Of a stretch of DNA of 36,692 nucleotides, positions 28,427-36,396 are shown one piece after another. How positions within the stretch are numbered: position 1 is the first letter of the stretch; every line of letters begins with the position of its first letter. This DNA comes from Paracoccaceae bacterium. Lineage in GTDB: Bacteria; Pseudomonadota; Alphaproteobacteria; Rhodobacterales; Rhodobacteraceae. The stretch covers positions 1 through 36,692 of the forward strand of contig JAIOJF010000007.1 of the NCBI GenBank assembly GCA_019911965.1, read 5' to 3'. The notes under the pieces were generated by a model. That model was not told where the DNA came from and did not search any database. It saw nothing but the letters and a program-made list of their open reading frames with translations. Position numbers and translations under genes: made by a program.

Positions 28427-29719
28427 ATGCTGAAGACCGATCCCTTCTGGTGGGAAGATTTCGCCGCCTTCGATGGCGGGCCTGCGGAACAACCCGAGGC
28501 CTGCGACGTGGTCGTGGTCGGGGCCGGGCTGACGGGATGTTCGGCGGCGCTGACGCTGGCCAGGGCGGGCCAGAAGGTTCTGGTGCTGGACGCCCAACGC
28601 CCGGGATACGGGGCCTCCACCCGCAATGGCGGCATGATCGGCGGCGGATACCGCCTGTCACAGGCCGAGATGATCGCGCTTTACGGGCCCGAGACCGCCT
28701 CGCGCCTGCTGATGGAATCGCATGTGGAGTCGCTGGCCTTCGCGGTGTCGCGCATCAAGGACGAGGGCATCGACTGCGATTATCACCAATATGGCCGCTT
28801 TCGCGGGCAATGGAACGATGCGGAATACGACGCCACCGCCCGCAGCCTTGACGATCTGCGCAAACTTGTACCGATCAATGTGGAGATGGTGCCGAAAAGC
28901 CGCCAGCGCAGCGAGATCGGCTCGGACCTCTATAGCGGCGGCATGTTGCTGCTGGATCATGGCGGGGTGCATCCGGGCAAATACCTGAACGGCATGCTCG
29001 CCGCCGCCACGCGCGCCGGGTCGCAAGTGATGGGGGATACCCCGGCGCTGGCGGTTGACCGCGCGGGATCGGATTTCCGGGTCACCACACCCCGCGGCAC
29101 GATCCGCGCCGGTGCCGTGCTGATGGCCACCAACGGCTATACCCAGCCGCGCTTTGCCTGGCTGAAGCGGCGCATCATCCCGGTATCGAGCTATCTGATC
29201 GCGACCGAGGAATTGCCCGACGGCATGGCCGATGAATTGTTTCCGACCGGGCGCATGTGCGTCGAAACCCGCTTCCGGCATTGCTATTTCCGCCTGTCGC
29301 CGGATTGCAAGCGCGTGGTTCTGGGCGGGCGCGCCGCGATGGGCAAGATCTCCACCACCAGATCGGCGATAATCCTGCGCAGCCTTCTGGTCGAGATTTT
29401 CCCGCAGCTCAAAAACATCGCCCTGACCCATAGCTGGACCGGCCATACCGGCTTCACCTTCTCCTTCGTGCCCAATATCGGCCAGTCGGACGGTATCTGG
29501 CACGCCCTGGGATATTCCGGCAGCGGCAATGCGCTTGCGCCCTATTTGGGCCACAAGGCGGCGTTACAGATGCTGGGCGATGCGGGTGGCGAAACAGGGT
29601 TCTCCAAAACGACGCTGGAAACCCGCTTCTGGTATCGCAACCGCCCGTGGTACCTGCCCTTCGCGCATGCGCTTTACCGCATGAAGGACATGCAGGACGA
29701 CCGCAGACGAGGCAAATAG
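28427..29719 (+). CDS. PuuB/DAO-type FAD-dependent amine oxidoreductase
   Basis: A 430-residue flavoprotein of the DAO family with the FAD-binding motif GAGLTG (32-37) in DVVVVGAGLTGCSAA, an acidic strand end VLVLDA, the covalent/active-site loop region YGASTRNGGMIGGG, and the C-terminal LGYSGSGNALAPYLG flavin-binding stretch. The best-known relatives are gamma-glutamylputrescine oxidase (PuuB) and other N-substituted amino acid oxidases; these convert a C-N bond to an imine that hydrolyses to an aldehyde. The substrate is not known. The start at 28427 has AGGTGA upstream; a longer frame to 28232 overlaps the aldehyde dehydrogenase and was rejected. Its neighbours suggest an N-alkylglutamate as substrate. 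Confidence 0.85.
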   Translation: MLKTDPFWWEDFAAFDGGPAEQPEACDVVVVGAGLTGCSAALTLARAGQKVLVLDAQRPGYGASTRNGGMIGGGYRLSQAEMIALYGPETASRLLMESHVESLAFAVSRIKDEGIDCDYHQYGRFRGQWNDAEYDATARSLDDLRKLVPINVEMVPKSRQRSEIGSDLYSGGMLLLDHGGVHPGKYLNGMLAAATRAGSQVMGDTPALAVDRAGSDFRVTTPRGTIRAGAVLMATNGYTQPRFAWLKRRIIPVSSYLIATEELPDGMADELFPTGRMCVETRFRHCYFRLSPDCKRVVLGGRAAMGKISTTRSAIILRSLLVEIFPQLKNIALTHSWTGHTGFTFSFVPNIGQSDGIWHALGYSGSGNALAPYLGHKAALQMLGDAGGETGFSKTTLETRFWYRNRPWYLPFAHALYRMKDMQDDRRRGK

Positions 29720-29856
29720 GACCCAGGCCCCCACCGCGCCCGGGATTGACGCAAGACGAAAGACATGAACGGATTACAGGAAGAAAACGGCAGGATCGGC
29801 GGCAAAAGGATTGACCGGGCCGCGATCCCAACCGCAGGGAGGTAACCAGCAAGACC

Positions 29857-30267
29857 ATGACGATCAAGACAATTTCAGGCGGCGGACGGTTCGAGAAAGC
29901 CGGTTCCTACAGCCGCGTCAAACGGGTCGGACCGTTTGTCTATGTTGCCGGGCTGACCTCGATGCAGTCCAACGGCCAGGTTTACGCGCCCTACGATATC
30001 TACGAACAATCGGTGTTCATCTTCGACAAGATCGAAAGCTATCTGGAAGAGGCCGGCGCCAAGATGCGCCATGTTGTCTGCACCCGCGCCTATCTGACCG
30101 ACATGCGCGATGCCGGTGGCTTCATCCGCCGCCACGGCGAGGTGTTTGCCGGGATCGAACCGGTTCTGACCGGCGTTCAGGCCGGGCTGACCACGCCGGG
30201 CATGATGGTCGAGGTCGAGATCGAGGCGATCATCCATTCCGCCAAGGGCAAAATCTCGCTGGATTGA
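29857..30267 (+). CDS. Rid-family (YjgF/YER057c/UK114) protein, probably not RidA
   Basis: A 136-residue single-domain Rid protein (start MTIKTISGGG, core YVAGLTSM, end VEVEIEAIIHSA). RidA hydrolyses reactive enamine/imine intermediates using a conserved arginine near the C-terminus (motif P-x-R before the IEIEAI strand). Here the corresponding segment reads EPVLTGVQAGL, so the arginine seems to be replaced by Leu; this puts the protein in one of the divergent Rid subfamilies often found in amine and amino-acid catabolic operons. Its place downstream of an amine oxidase fits a role with an imine product. It lies 137 bp after the oxidase gene and converges with a small membrane-protein gene. 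Confidence 0.8.
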   Translation: MTIKTISGGGRFEKAGSYSRVKRVGPFVYVAGLTSMQSNGQVYAPYDIYEQSVFIFDKIESYLEEAGAKMRHVVCTRAYLTDMRDAGGFIRRHGEVFAGIEPVLTGVQAGLTTPGMMVEVEIEAIIHSAKGKISLD

Positions 30268-30292
30268 CGTTTCGGCACAGGCCCTGACCGGT

Positions 30293-30532
30293 TTATTTGC
30301 CGGCGATATAGGTCTGCCACAGCCAGATCAGCAGCAAGGCTCCGAGGATCGCGCCCAGAAAACCGGCCGCCATGCCCATGACCGCCAGCAGCATGGTCAG
30401 CACCAGCCCGCCGATCAGCGCCCCGATCACGCCGATTGCGATGGTGACCGGCACCGAGGTGTCGAGGTCCATGATCCGGGTGGCGATATAGCCCGCCGCC
30501 GCGCCGATGATCAGTAGGTATAGAACGCCCAT
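30293..30532 (-). CDS. GlsB/YeaQ/YmgE-family small membrane protein
   Basis: A 79-residue, very hydrophobic protein with three predicted membrane segments and glycine-rich helix contacts (GVIGALIGGLVL, GFLGAILGALLL), typical of the transglycosylase-associated/GlsB family. These proteins are stress-related in several bacteria, but their function is unsettled. The ATG at 30532 has AGGAG 10 nt upstream; an in-frame start at 30583 would add a non-hydrophobic leader. It lies 60 bp downstream of fmt on the same strand and might be cotranscribed with it. Confidence 0.75.
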   Translation of the reverse strand: MGVLYLLIIGAAAGYIATRIMDLDTSVPVTIAIGVIGALIGGLVLTMLLAVMGMAAGFLGAILGALLLIWLWQTYIAGK

Positions 30533-30592
30533 GCGCCAGTCTCCTGCAAGATATCCCGCCCTTATATGGGGTGGCGCGGGCAAAAGAAAAGC

Positions 30593-31501
30593 TTATCGCA
30601 GCCGATCGCCGATGGTCAGGCCGCTGCCGCGCAGAAACGCCCCGGCCTCCATCGCGCCTTTGCCCGCCCGCTGCAGCTTCAGGATTTCAACCGAACCCTC
30701 GCCGCAAGCCACCACCAGCGGTGCCGCCACCACCTCGCCTGGCGCGCCCTGCCCGTCTGCCAGCCTTGAGGCCAGCAGCTTCAGCCGCTCGCCGTTCAGA
30801 ACGCACCAGGCCCCGGGAAAGGGCGAGAGGCCCCGGATCAGCCGGTCAACCCCGACCGCCGGCTGCGTCCAGTCCACCCGCGCTTCCGCCTTGTCGATCT
30901 TGGCGGCATAGGTCACGTCAGCTTCGCCTTGCGGCACCGCCACCAGATCATCCAGCCGCGCCAGCGCCTCGACAATCGCCTCTGCGCCGATACCGGCCAA
31001 GCGGTCATGCAGGCTTGCCGTGGTCTCGTCCGGTGCAATCGCGGTCTGGCGCACATGCAGCACCGGCCCGGTATCCAGCCCGGCCTCCATCTGCATGATC
31101 GAGATGCCGGTCTGCGCGTCACCGGCCAGGATCGCGCGGTGGATCGGTGCCGCCCCCCGCCAGCGCGGCAAAAGCGAGGCGTGGATATTCAGACAGCCCC
31201 GCCGGGGCGCGTCCAGAATGCGCTGCGGCAGGATCAGGCCATAGGCAACCACCACCGCGATATCCGCCTTCAGCGCCGTAAAATCGGCAATATCGGCCTC
31301 GGCGCGGAAATTCAGCGGATGCCGCATCTCCAGCCCGAGGCTTTCCGCGCGTGCCTGCACCGGCGACGGGCGTGGCTTCTGGCCCCGGCCCGCCGGGCGC
31401 GGCGGCTGGCAATAAACCGCGGCAACCTCATGGCCCGCCGCCACCAGCGCCTCCAGCGCCGGGACCGAAAACTCCGGCGTGCCCATGAAGATCAGCCGCA
31501 T
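30593..31501 (-). CDS. fmt: Methionyl-tRNA formyltransferase
   Basis: A 302-residue Fmt, which formylates Met-tRNA(fMet) from 10-formyltetrahydrofolate for initiation of translation. The N-terminal formyltransferase domain has the catalytic triad Asn105, His107 and Asp143 ([16 protein letters not shown] and LDTGP). The C-terminal OB-fold tRNA-binding domain follows from about residue 205. Its start lies 3 nt after the stop of the def-like gene, so it is the third gene of a def, def-like, fmt operon. Confidence 0.96.
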   Translation of the reverse strand: MRLIFMGTPEFSVPALEALVAAGHEVAAVYCQPPRPAGRGQKPRPSPVQARAESLGLEMRHPLNFRAEADIADFTALKADIAVVVAYGLILPQRILDAPRRGCLNIHASLLPRWRGAAPIHRAILAGDAQTGISIMQMEAGLDTGPVLHVRQTAIAPDETTASLHDRLAGIGAEAIVEALARLDDLVAVPQGEADVTYAAKIDKAEARVDWTQPAVGVDRLIRGLSPFPGAWCVLNGERLKLLASRLADGQGAPGEVVAAPLVVACGEGSVEILKLQRAGKGAMEAGAFLRGSGLTIGDRLR

Positions 31502-31504
31502 CGC

Positions 31505-32008
31505 CTAGGCCCGCCGCTTCAGTTTCGCCGCTTTCGCCAGCAGCATCTTTCGCTTCACCGCGCTCAAGCGATCAAAATACATCACCCCGTTCAGATGGTC
31601 GATCTGGTGCTGGACCGAGGTCGCCCAAAGCCCGACGAGATCCTTTTGCACGCGATTGCCGTCCCGGTCGAGATAGCTCACCGAAACCCCGCGCGGGCGG
31701 CTGATGCGGGCCGCGACGCCCGGCAGGTTCGGGCTGGCCTCGTCATGTTCATTCAGCTTCAGCGAGGCATCGACGATTTCCGGATCGCCCATGCACAAGG
31801 GCTGGCGCTTTGCCGGTTCGGCATCGACCACCGCCAGCCGCAGCATGGTGCCGATCTGCGGCGCGGCAAGCCCGACGCCCGGCATCGCATACATGGTTTC
31901 CAGCATGTCGTCCCAAATGGCGCGGATATCGTCGGTGATCGCCCCCACCGGCTTAGCCTTTTGCCGCAAGCGTTTGTCCGGCCAGGCCAGGAAAGGGCGG
32001 ATCGTCAC
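31505..32008 (-). CDS. Degenerate peptide deformylase-like protein
   Basis: A 167-residue deformylase homolog that has lost catalytic residues. The GVGLAAPQ motif is intact (44-51), but the metal-ligand cysteine motif EGCLS reads EASPN, so Cys becomes Ser92. The catalytic glutamate in HExxH is also replaced: HQIDH (His134, Gln135, His138). It probably cannot deformylate in the usual way. It may bind a nascent peptide or formyl-methionine, or act as a regulator or partner of the intact enzyme. The GTG start overlaps the stop of the intact def gene as GTGA, and the stop is 3 nt before fmt. The open frame and tight coupling argue against a pseudogene. Confidence 0.85.
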   Translation of the reverse strand: MTIRPFLAWPDKRLRQKAKPVGAITDDIRAIWDDMLETMYAMPGVGLAAPQIGTMLRLAVVDAEPAKRQPLCMGDPEIVDASLKLNEHDEASPNLPGVAARISRPRGVSVSYLDRDGNRVQKDLVGLWATSVQHQIDHLNGVMYFDRLSAVKRKMLLAKAAKLKRRA

Positions 32009-32526
32009 AGCGCCCGCGCCCGGTCGGCCTTCAGCTTTTTCATCCGCGTGGTGATCATCGAGCGTTTGATCCGGCTGAGGTAATCAATGAACAATTTGCC
32101 GTTCAGATGATCAATCTCGTGCTGCGCGCAGGTGGCGGCAAGGCCGGCGAAATGCCGCTCCTCGATCTGGCCGTCCAGGTTCAGGTAGCGCACCTTCACC
32201 TCGGCGGGTCGGGTCACCTCCTCGTATTGTTCGGGGATCGACAGGCACCCCTCTTCATGGGTGTTCAGTTCTTCAGAAGCCCAGGTGATTTCCGGGTTGA
32301 TCAGCGCCAGCGGCTCGGGCGTTTCCTCCTTGCCGGCGCAATCCATCACGAACAGCCGCGACAGGATGCCCACCTGCGGTGCCGCCAGCCCGACACCGGG
32401 CGCGTCATACATGGTTTCCAGCATATCATCAGCCAGTTTGCGGGCGGCGGTATCAACACCCTCGAACGGCGTGCAGACCTTTTTCAGGCGCGGGTCGGGA
32501 TGGATCAGGATCGGTCGAATGCTCAT
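32005..32526 (-). CDS. def: Peptide deformylase
   Basis: A 173-residue active-type deformylase, removing the formyl group from nascent N-formyl-methionine. All three signature motifs are intact: GVGLAAPQ (44-51), EGCLS with metal ligand Cys94, and QHEIDHLNG with His136, Glu137 and His140. The start MSIRPILIHPDPRLK at 32526 is the usual family start; an upstream in-frame start at 32562 adds 12 residues. It is first in a def, def-like, fmt unit and divergent from the membrane-protein/XRE module. Confidence 0.94.
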   Translation of the reverse strand: MSIRPILIHPDPRLKKVCTPFEGVDTAARKLADDMLETMYDAPGVGLAAPQVGILSRLFVMDCAGKEETPEPLALINPEITWASEELNTHEEGCLSIPEQYEEVTRPAEVKVRYLNLDGQIEERHFAGLAATCAQHEIDHLNGKLFIDYLSRIKRSMITTRMKKLKADRARAL

Positions 32527-32606
32527 GGCGGCTGATGTAGCGCCAAGCACAGCGAGATTCAACGGGGCAGGATGGCGCTGGCGGCATTTCCGGCAAGTAA
32601 CGCAAA

Positions 32607-32668
32607 GGTGACATATGTAACCTTGACGTTACAATACGATCTGGCTAGATGTCACCCCAAGGTTACAT
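32607..32668 (+). promoter_or_regulatory. Promoter with GGTNACAT half-site array upstream of the XRE module
   Basis: A promoter with -35 TTGACG (32623-32628), a 17-bp spacer and -10 TAGATG (32646-32651) lies among five half-sites of the form GGTNACAT or its complement. These are GGTGACAT (32607-32614), ATGTAACC (32615-32622), a GTTACA (32628-32633), ATGTCACC (32649-32656) and GGTTACAT (32661-32668). TGTAAC and GTTACA at 32616-32633 form a perfect inverted repeat with a 6-bp spacer that overlaps the -35 box. A DNA-binding protein here would repress the promoter, most simply the XRE protein encoded by the transcript. Confidence 0.65.
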
Positions 32669-32698
32669 GAACCTCGAACCAACCCGAAAGGACCCGCC

Positions 32699-33103
32699 AT
32701 GACCGCCCCGACCCTGACCCTGATCCGCAACGGCAGTTTCAGCCTGCTTGGCCTGATCCTGCTGGCCTATGCCGCCGCCGTGCTGGCCACCGGCCGGCCC
32801 GATCCGGTATCGCCGATCCTGCCCGGTGCCGCCGGTATCCTGACCGGCATCATCGTCACCCTGACCGCCCGCATGGCCACCGGCAAGGCCGCCGGTATCG
32901 CCTGGGACGAGTTGACCCGCGCCACCTGGCGGCGCGCCCTGACCGGCGGCTATTGGGTGGCGGTCTGGCTCTATGCGCTGTTCGGCCTTGGCCTTTACCT
33001 CGATCTGGTCACACCGGCGCAATCCTTCGCCGCGATGGGCACGCTGACCGGGGCCGCGCCGTTCCTGATCTTTCTGGCCAATTGGGTCCGGGGCCGGGTG
33101 TGA
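32699..33103 (+). CDS. Four-TM membrane protein paired with an XRE regulator
   Basis: A 134-residue protein with about four hydrophobic segments and a short amphipathic middle (WDELTRATWRRALTGG). Similar small membrane proteins (DUF2178-like) are often encoded directly upstream of a small YozG/YgzD-type HTH regulator. Function is unknown; a sensor or inhibitor of the regulator has been suggested for such pairs but is not shown. AAGGA lies 8 nt before the start. Its stop overlaps the regulator start (TGATG), and its promoter carries the half-site array. Confidence 0.75.
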   Translation: MTAPTLTLIRNGSFSLLGLILLAYAAAVLATGRPDPVSPILPGAAGILTGIIVTLTARMATGKAAGIAWDELTRATWRRALTGGYWVAVWLYALFGLGLYLDLVTPAQSFAAMGTLTGAAPFLIFLANWVRGRV

Positions 33104-33312
33104 TGGCCGGGCTGAGCAATTGCCTGCGCGATCACCGCGACCGCGCGGGCCTGACCCAGGCCGATCTGGCCGAGGCGATCGGCGTCAGTCGCAAGACCAT
33201 CAACACGATCGAAAACAACGTTTTCACGCCATCGACCCTGCTGGCACTGAAACTTGCACGCTGCCTTGGCGTCTCGGTCCATGACATTTTCACGCTTGAA
33301 GACGACGTGTAA
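33103..33312 (+). CDS. Small XRE-family transcriptional regulator (YozG type)
   Basis: A 69-residue protein that is almost entirely a helix-turn-helix domain (LTQADLAEAIGVSRKTINTIENN), with a short acidic tail (IFTLEDDV). This matches the small regulators paired with four-TM membrane proteins. It probably binds as a dimer to the GGTNACAT half-sites upstream of its own operon. Its start overlaps the previous stop by one base. Confidence 0.85.
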   Translation: MAGLSNCLRDHRDRAGLTQADLAEAIGVSRKTINTIENNVFTPSTLLALKLARCLGVSVHDIFTLEDDV

Positions 33313-33355
33313 GGCACTAGGCTGGCCCGGAATTGCAACGCCGGAGCCAGCCCCC

Positions 33356-34528
33356 ATGAATTTCGACCAGATCATCGAACGCCGCGACACCCATTCCGCC
33401 AAATGGGACATGATGGAAACCTTCTACGGCGTGCCCAAATCCGACGGCATCTCGATGTGGGTGGCCGACATGGATTTCCGCCCGCCGAAGGTGGTCAGCG
33501 ACGCGCTGCAGGGCATGGTCGATCACGGCATTTACGGCTATTTCGGCGATGACCGCGATTACCGCGCGTCGATCAACTGGTGGATGACCAACCGCCACGG
33601 CTGGGAGGTCGATCCCGACTGGATCTTCACCGCGCATGGCCTGGTCAACGGCACCGCCATGTGCATCCATGCCTGGTCGGATCCCGGCGATGCGGTATTG
33701 CTGTTTTCGCCGGTCTATTACGTGTTTTACCGGGTGATCACCTCGGCTGGACGCACGGTTACGGAAAGCCCGCTGGTGCTGGAAAACGGCCGCTACCGGA
33801 TGGACCTGGAGGATGCCGAACGCCGCCTGACGGGCCGCGAGAAGATGGTGGTGATCTCGTCGCCGCACAATCCCGGCGGCCAGTGCTGGACGGCTGAGGA
33901 GTTGCGCGCATTGGGCGATTTCTGCATAAAGCACGACCTGATCCTGGTGTCGGACGAAATCCACTGCGATCTGGTCTATCCGGGCCAGAAACACATCCCC
34001 GCCATCACCGTCCTGCCCGACATGCACGACCGGCTGGTGATGATGACCGCCCCGACCAAGACCTTCAACATCGCCGCCGCCCATAACGGCAATATCATCC
34101 TGCCCGATGCGGCAAGGCGCAAGGACATGGAAACCGCGATGATGGGCCTCGGCCTCAGCCCCAATCCGTTCGGTCTGCGCATGGAAACCGCCGCCTATTC
34201 CCCGGCGGGGGCGGAATGGGTCGATGCGCTGATGGCCTATCTCGACGGCAACCGCCAATTGTTCGATCAGGGCATGGCGGCGATCCCGGGCCTGAAATCC
34301 ATGACGCTGGAGGCGACGTATCTGAGCTGGGTCGATTTCAGCGATACCGGCATGGATATGGCCGAGGTGCGGCGGCGGATCGAACAGGATGCGCGGATTG
34401 CCGCCAGCCACGGTTATACCTTCGGTGCCGGTGGCGAGAATTTCATGCGCTTCAACATCGCCACCCCGCGCGCGCGGCTGGAACAGGCGGTGGAACGCCT
34501 GCAAGCGGCGTTCGGCGATCTGCAATAA
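33356..34528 (+). CDS. patB: PatB/MalY-type PLP-dependent C-S lyase (cystathionine beta-lyase)
   Basis: A 390-residue fold-type I PLP enzyme of the MalY/PatB group. It has the WVADMDF start motif, the tyrosine/PLP-ring region SPVYYVF, NPGG at 172-175, VSDEIHCDL at 198-206, and the Schiff-base lysine Lys235 in TAPTKTFN. These enzymes cleave cystathionine or other cysteine conjugates to a thiol, pyruvate and ammonia; some are aminotransferases, so the substrate remains open. GGAG lies 11 nt upstream of the ATG; a longer frame to 33254 overlaps the XRE gene. It is 43 bp after the XRE gene and 3 bp before the L,D-transpeptidase gene. Confidence 0.85.
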   Translation: MNFDQIIERRDTHSAKWDMMETFYGVPKSDGISMWVADMDFRPPKVVSDALQGMVDHGIYGYFGDDRDYRASINWWMTNRHGWEVDPDWIFTAHGLVNGTAMCIHAWSDPGDAVLLFSPVYYVFYRVITSAGRTVTESPLVLENGRYRMDLEDAERRLTGREKMVVISSPHNPGGQCWTAEELRALGDFCIKHDLILVSDEIHCDLVYPGQKHIPAITVLPDMHDRLVMMTAPTKTFNIAAAHNGNIILPDAARRKDMETAMMGLGLSPNPFGLRMETAAYSPAGAEWVDALMAYLDGNRQLFDQGMAAIPGLKSMTLEATYLSWVDFSDTGMDMAEVRRRIEQDARIAASHGYTFGAGGENFMRFNIATPRARLEQAVERLQAAFGDLQ

Positions 34529-34531
34529 ACC

Positions 34532-35074
34532 ATGCTCTGGCCGGCAATCCGACGCGCCGTCCGACGCCTGATCCTGCTGGCCGCCCTGGTGCTGGCAGGG
34601 CTTTGGCTATTGTCGGTTTATGGCCCGGAACCACTGCCGCCACCGCCGGTCAGAGGCCATATCGACCTCGTCGTGATCGAAAAATCCGCCCGCCGGTTAC
34701 TGCTGTTCCAGAACGGCACACAGGTGCGCGAGTACCGGATTGCGCTTGGCTTTACACCGGAGGGAGACAAGGACCGCGAAGGCGATGGACGGACACCGGA
34801 GGGTCGCTTCCGGATCGACCGGCGCAATGCGGCATCGGCCTATCATCTGTCGCTGGGGCTGGACTATCCGCACAGCGAGGACCGCGCACGCGCGGCGGCG
34901 GGCGGCTATAGCCCCGGCGGCGATATCTTCATCCACGGTCAGCCGAATGCGCTGTTCGGACTGGCAACCCTGCCTTACGACTGGACCGCCGGCTGCATTG
35001 CCGTATCCGATGCCGCGATCGAGGAAATCTGGCAACTGACCCCGATCGGCACCGAGGTCGAGATCAGACCCTGA
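34532..35074 (+). CDS. L,D-transpeptidase (YkuD fold)
   Basis: A 180-residue L,D-transpeptidase-family protein with an N-terminal signal anchor (about 12-32), a proline-rich linker (PPPP) and a YkuD catalytic domain. The catalytic His135 (IFIHGQ) and Cys155 (TAGCIAVSD) are present, giving the expected catalytic pair. It would act in the periplasm on peptidoglycan cross-links or on attached lipoproteins. It begins 3 nt after the C-S lyase stop with no strong ribosome binding site, so it is probably coupled. Confidence 0.85.
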   Translation: MLWPAIRRAVRRLILLAALVLAGLWLLSVYGPEPLPPPPVRGHIDLVVIEKSARRLLLFQNGTQVREYRIALGFTPEGDKDREGDGRTPEGRFRIDRRNAASAYHLSLGLDYPHSEDRARAAAGGYSPGGDIFIHGQPNALFGLATLPYDWTAGCIAVSDAAIEEIWQLTPIGTEVEIRP

Positions 35075-35127
35075 TCCGGCCCGGGATTTCTGTTATCCTG
35101 TTGCCGCAATCCGACTGGAGTATTGTC

Positions 35128-35514
35128 ATGGAAACTTCCGTATTCCTCGCGCAGATGCTGGGGCCGGTGCTGGCGGTGGCCGGGCTGGCGATCCTGATCC
35201 GCCCCGATGGCATTGCCAAAGCCGGTCAGGAATTTCTCGACAGCGAGGGGCTGTTGCTGACCTCGGGCCTGCTGGCGCTGGTCACCGGTCTGGCGATGGT
35301 GCTGAGCCATAACCTGTGGGTCGCGGACTGGCGGGTGCTTATCACGCTGTTTGGCTGGATCGCCCTGATCGCAGGCGCGTCGCGGCTGTTGCTGGCCGGG
35401 CCGATGCGGCGGATCGGGGCCTCGATGATTGCCAACCGGACATTGTTCATGGGCCCGGCGGCGCTGATGCTGGCACTCGGGCTGTACCTGAGCTGGCAAG
35501 GCTTCACCCATTGA
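35128..35514 (+). CDS. Four-TM membrane protein, unknown function
   Basis: A 128-residue membrane protein with four hydrophobic segments (about 5-25, 42-63, 68-90 and 103-124) and a single polar loop. I recognise no family. The ATG at 35128 has GGAG 8 nt upstream; an in-frame TTG at 35101 was rejected. The last codon and stop overlap the TTG start of the next gene, which suggests a coupled pair. Confidence 0.65.
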   Translation: METSVFLAQMLGPVLAVAGLAILIRPDGIAKAGQEFLDSEGLLLTSGLLALVTGLAMVLSHNLWVADWRVLITLFGWIALIAGASRLLLAGPMRRIGASMIANRTLFMGPAALMLALGLYLSWQGFTH

Positions 35515-36332
35515 GGTTGCCGCTTGTCCTTGCCGCCGTGATGGCGCTGGCAGATCCTCTGTCCGCACAGGTCGCACCACGCGCCGATGGTCAGGCCACG
35601 CCTTACCGCGAGGTCACAAGTTCGCCCGTACCCTGCCCGCCGCTGGCAATCCTGTCGCATGGCTTTGGCGGGTCCGAAGCCGAATTGCCGCAGCTCGCTT
35701 CAATGCTGGCAGAGCGCGGCTTCCGGGTGATCGTGATGGGCCACCGCGAAAGCGGACCGGCCCAGTTAAGGGCGGTGCGCGCCGCCCCTGACAGATGGGC
35801 CGCCATCGTCGCCGCGGCGGGCGATCCGGCGGCACATCGCGCCCGGTTCCTGGACCTCGATGCCATCTGGGCGATGGCCACCGCCACCTGCCGCCCCGAT
35901 TTCGCGCTGATGGCCGGGCATTCGATGGGGGCGCAGACCACGATCATGGAGGCGGGTGCCGTGGCAAGGTTCGGGCCTGCCGGCAGGAACCGGTTCGATG
36001 CCTATGTCGCGCTGTCGCCGCAAGGCGTGGGCCAGCGGTTTTCGCCGGGGGCCTGGGCGGCGATCACCAGGCCGGTGCTGATGGTCACAGGCACACGCGA
36101 CATGGGGGTGGACGGCGATTACACGACGCGGCTGTCGGCGTTTGAAGGTCTTCCAGGCGGCAACAAGCGGCTGGCGGTCATCAGCGGCGCGACGCATTTC
36201 AATCTGGGCGGCCGCGGCTTCGGGCCGGTGGCGCTGGTTCCCCGTCTGGTCTCGGATTGGCTGGACGATCTGGACGATGGCAGGCTGGATAAACCGCAGC
36301 CGGTTCCGGGGGTGACATTCCGGCAGAAATAG
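35511..36332 (+). CDS. Secreted alpha/beta hydrolase (PAF-acetylhydrolase-like)
   Basis: A 273-residue predicted secreted hydrolase. A Sec signal peptide (about 1-20, ending LSAQ) is present if the TTG at 35511 is used; that codon overlaps the previous stop as TTGA. The oxyanion region reads LSHGFGGSEAELP and the nucleophile Ser138 sits in GHSMG, with the likely acid in GTRDMGVD and the base in GATHFNLGG. The fold is that of dienelactone hydrolase or PAF-acetylhydrolase-like lipases and esterases. The substrate is unknown. An in-frame ATG at 35541 would leave no usable signal peptide. Confidence 0.75.
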   Translation: MRLPLVLAAVMALADPLSAQVAPRADGQATPYREVTSSPVPCPPLAILSHGFGGSEAELPQLASMLAERGFRVIVMGHRESGPAQLRAVRAAPDRWAAIVAAAGDPAAHRARFLDLDAIWAMATATCRPDFALMAGHSMGAQTTIMEAGAVARFGPAGRNRFDAYVALSPQGVGQRFSPGAWAAITRPVLMVTGTRDMGVDGDYTTRLSAFEGLPGGNKRLAVISGATHFNLGGRGFGPVALVPRLVSDWLDDLDDGRLDKPQPVPGVTFRQK

Positions 36333-36396
36333 CCGCGCTTGTTGCCCGGCGCGGGTCGCGCGAGCCGGGAACAGGCAGCCCGGGCCCGCAGCGGCT
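36331..36396. repeat. Nested inverted repeats after the hydrolase gene
   Basis: CCCGGC (36345-36350) and GCCGGG (36364-36369) form a stem with a 13-base loop. An outer pair AGCCGC (36331-36336) and GCGGCT (36391-36396) can enclose it. No T run follows, so this could be a weak terminator or leader structure. Confidence 0.35.

Noticed and set aside
26814-28661. Minus-strand open frame antisense to the aldehyde dehydrogenase
   Set aside because: Sense frame has catalytic Glu/Cys and the full ALDH pattern; the antisense frame is compositional.
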